Positions 31,211 through 32,410 of a stretch of 32,410 bases of DNA are shown here, in pieces. The DNA is from Pseudomonas sp. (GTDB lineage Bacteria > Pseudomonadota > Gammaproteobacteria > Pseudomonadales > Pseudomonadaceae). Where the stretch lies: assembly GCF_030150285.1 (NCBI RefSeq), contig NZ_JASLGE010000026.1, forward strand, positions 1 through 32,410, in the 5' to 3' direction. The notes beneath the pieces were generated by a model. The model saw nothing but the letters and a program-made list of their open reading frames with translations. It was not told the origin of the DNA and did no database searches. A program made the position numbers and the translations under genes. The stretch's first letter is position 1; each line of letters opens with the position of its first letter.

Positions 31211-32215
31211 TCAGACAAACGCATCGGCGTAGAAATGGTCGGCCACCAGGCCCCGCTGCTCGACATAGTCGCGCCGGGCCGAGTCGACCACAATGGGCGC
31301 GCCGCAGGCATACACTTCGTAGTCGCTGAGGCTCTGGAAGTCGCGGCTGACTTGGGCATGCACAAAACCCGTCGCGCCCTGCCAGTCGCACGCTTCACCG
31401 GGCTCTGACAGCACCGGCGTGTAACGCAACCACGGCAGCTCGGCTTCCCAGGCCAACAAAGTATCGTGGTGGTAGAGGTCTTCACGGCGACGGCCGCCCC
31501 AATAGAGGTACACCGGGCGACGGTTGTTCGGGTGTTCGCGCAGTTGCTCCAGCAATGCCTGGATCGGCGCGAAGCCGGTGCCGCTGGCCAAAAAGATCAT
31601 CGGCCGGTCGCTGTCACGCAGGAAAAACGAACCATACGGCCCTTCCAGGCGCAGCATGGCCTTGGGCTTGAGGCCCTCGAACACATGGCTGCTGAACACC
31701 CCGCCCGGCATGTGACGGATGTGCAGTTCCAGTTGATTGTCGCGCGCCACCCGCGTGGCCATCGAGTAGCTACGGCGGGTGCCGTCCTTGAGCTGCACTT
31801 GCACGTATTGGCCGGGGTAGTAGGCAAAGGTCGACCCCGGCGGCAGCGCCAGGCGCACAATGGCCACGTCGTGGCTGACCTTGTCGATCGCCATCACCCG
31901 CGCCGCCGTTTGCTGAATGCTGATGCCCCGCAGTTCGGTGACTTCCGGCGCGTCGATCACCAGATCGGACGTCGCGCGGGCGCAGCAAAACAGCGCCAGC
32001 CCTTGCTCACGCTCTTCGGCGGTCAACACCGCCAGCGGGCTGTCGTGATGATCGACTTCACCGCTGATGACGCGGCCCTTGCACGAGCCGCACGTGCCTT
32101 CACGGCAACTGTGCTTGAGCATCAGGCCATCGGCCAGCGCACCGTCGAGAATGCTGGTGTCGGTGCCCAGCGAATACGCCAGGCCGACGGGTTGTATCTG
32201 AACCTGAAAGGCCAT
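31211..32215 (-). CDS. ferredoxin-type oxygenase reductase (2Fe-2S, FAD, NAD)
   Basis: A 334-residue electron-transfer protein. The N-terminal plant-type 2Fe-2S domain has Cys37, Cys42, Cys45 and Cys77; the FAD domain includes RRSYSMA; the NAD domain includes GTGFAPIQALLEQL and ends with CGAP and FYADAFV. This order is that of reductases serving aromatic mono- and dioxygenases (DmpP, XylA and similar) and of CDP-deoxyglucoseen reductases. The start at 32215 follows AAGGAGCGG; an upstream Met nine codons earlier is less likely. The gene just upstream encodes the end of a meta-pathway aldolase, so a role in aromatic oxidation is favoured. The oxygenase is not in the window. Confidence 0.9.
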   Translation of the reverse strand: MAFQVQIQPVGLAYSLGTDTSILDGALADGLMLKHSCREGTCGSCKGRVISGEVDHHDSPLAVLTAEEREQGLALFCCARATSDLVIDAPEVTELRGISIQQTAARVMAIDKVSHDVAIVRLALPPGSTFAYYPGQYVQVQLKDGTRRSYSMATRVARDNQLELHIRHMPGGVFSSHVFEGLKPKAMLRLEGPYGSFFLRDSDRPMIFLASGTGFAPIQALLEQLREHPNNRRPVYLYWGGRRREDLYHHDTLLAWEAELPWLRYTPVLSEPGEACDWQGATGFVHAQVSRDFQSLSDYEVYACGAPIVVDSARRDYVEQRGLVADHFYADAFV

Positions 32216-32257
32216 AAGCCGCTCCTTGAATAGGGGTCGCACTGCCGAGGGGCTGAA

Positions 32258-32410
32258 TCAGCGCTTGAGCAGATCCAATGCCACGTCCACGATCATGTCT
32301 TCCTGGCCGCCGACCATCCGGCGCTTGCCCAGTTCGACCAGAATGTCGAGGGTTTTGAGGCCGTACTTGGCCGCCGCGACTTCGGCGTGGCGCAGGAAGC
32401 TCGAGTACAC
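32258..32410 (-). CDS. 4-hydroxy-2-oxovalerate aldolase, 3' end only
   Basis: The last 50 codons are present; the gene continues past the right edge. The end reads VYSSFLRHAEVAAAKYGLKT and, further on, KRRMVGGQEDMIVDVALDLLKR, the C-terminus typical of MhpE/DmpG aldolases, which split 4-hydroxy-2-oxovalerate to pyruvate and acetaldehyde in meta-cleavage pathways. In most organisms the enzyme works with an acylating acetaldehyde dehydrogenase, expected further upstream on the minus strand. The reductase gene follows 42 bases later, probably in the same operon. Confidence 0.88.
   Translation of the reverse strand: MYSSFLRHAEVAAAKYGLKTLDILVELGKRRMVGGQEDMIVDVALDLLKR

Overview
The window looks like a chromosomal segment of a fluorescent-type Pseudomonas. 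This rests on the thrS-infC order with an ATT start for infC, a bkdR/bkdA1-bkdA2-bkdB-lpdV branched-chain dehydrogenase operon with near-identical architecture to P. putida, a Pseudomonas-type periplasmic glutaminase-asparaginase, a DUF1654-like gene, LpxO, and scattered intergenic repeats of a kind common in that genus. I see no rRNA, tRNA, CRISPR array, insertion sequence or phage genes.

Layout. 1-2.1 kb (minus strand): infC start and thrS, whose leader carries two hairpins that mimic tRNA-Thr anticodon arms. 2.3-4.35 kb: small genes (a secreted three-to-four-cysteine protein, a cold-shock protein, an I78-type inhibitor lipoprotein, two hypotheticals). 4.4-6.9 kb: a sigma-54/AauR-type control region and the periplasmic asparaginase, then a DUF1654-like gene and endonuclease I. 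7.2-11.3 kb: a tight four-gene operon of GntR/UTRA regulator, ADP-ribosylglycohydrolase-fold enzyme, NCS1 permease and PfkB kinase. This resembles E. coli yegTUV/yegW but with an NCS1 carrier, and it is the best candidate here for an undescribed catabolic system (salvage of an N-ribosyl compound). 11.5-13.1 kb: LpxO and a histidine phosphatase with an altered RHG motif. 13.1-18.7 kb: bkdR divergent from the four-gene branched-chain 2-oxoacid dehydrogenase operon.

18.7-19.3 kb is a gene-free stretch rich in structure: a 126-nt element closed by a perfect 16-bp inverted repeat, plus two diverged copies of a roughly 69-bp repeat. 19.3-20.7 kb: an NCS2 purine/pyrimidine permease followed by two strong terminators. 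20.8-21.5 kb: a small XRE regulator and a small hypothetical. 21.4-27.1 kb (minus): a complete Nik/Dpp-type ABC importer (binding protein, two permeases, two ATPases), interrupted by an oppositely oriented gene for an unrecognised Gly/Ala-rich protein. 27.4-28.6 kb: a hypothetical converging on an HNH endonuclease with a possible restriction-type N-terminal domain. 28.7-31.1 kb: a MocR-type regulator divergent from an EamA exporter, with an inverted repeat between them. 31.2-32.4 kb (minus): a ferredoxin-type oxygenase reductase preceded by the 3' end of a 4-hydroxy-2-oxovalerate aldolase, so a meta-cleavage aromatic pathway probably continues past the right edge.

All assignments come from reading the sequence and from memory of the families. 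No database search was run.
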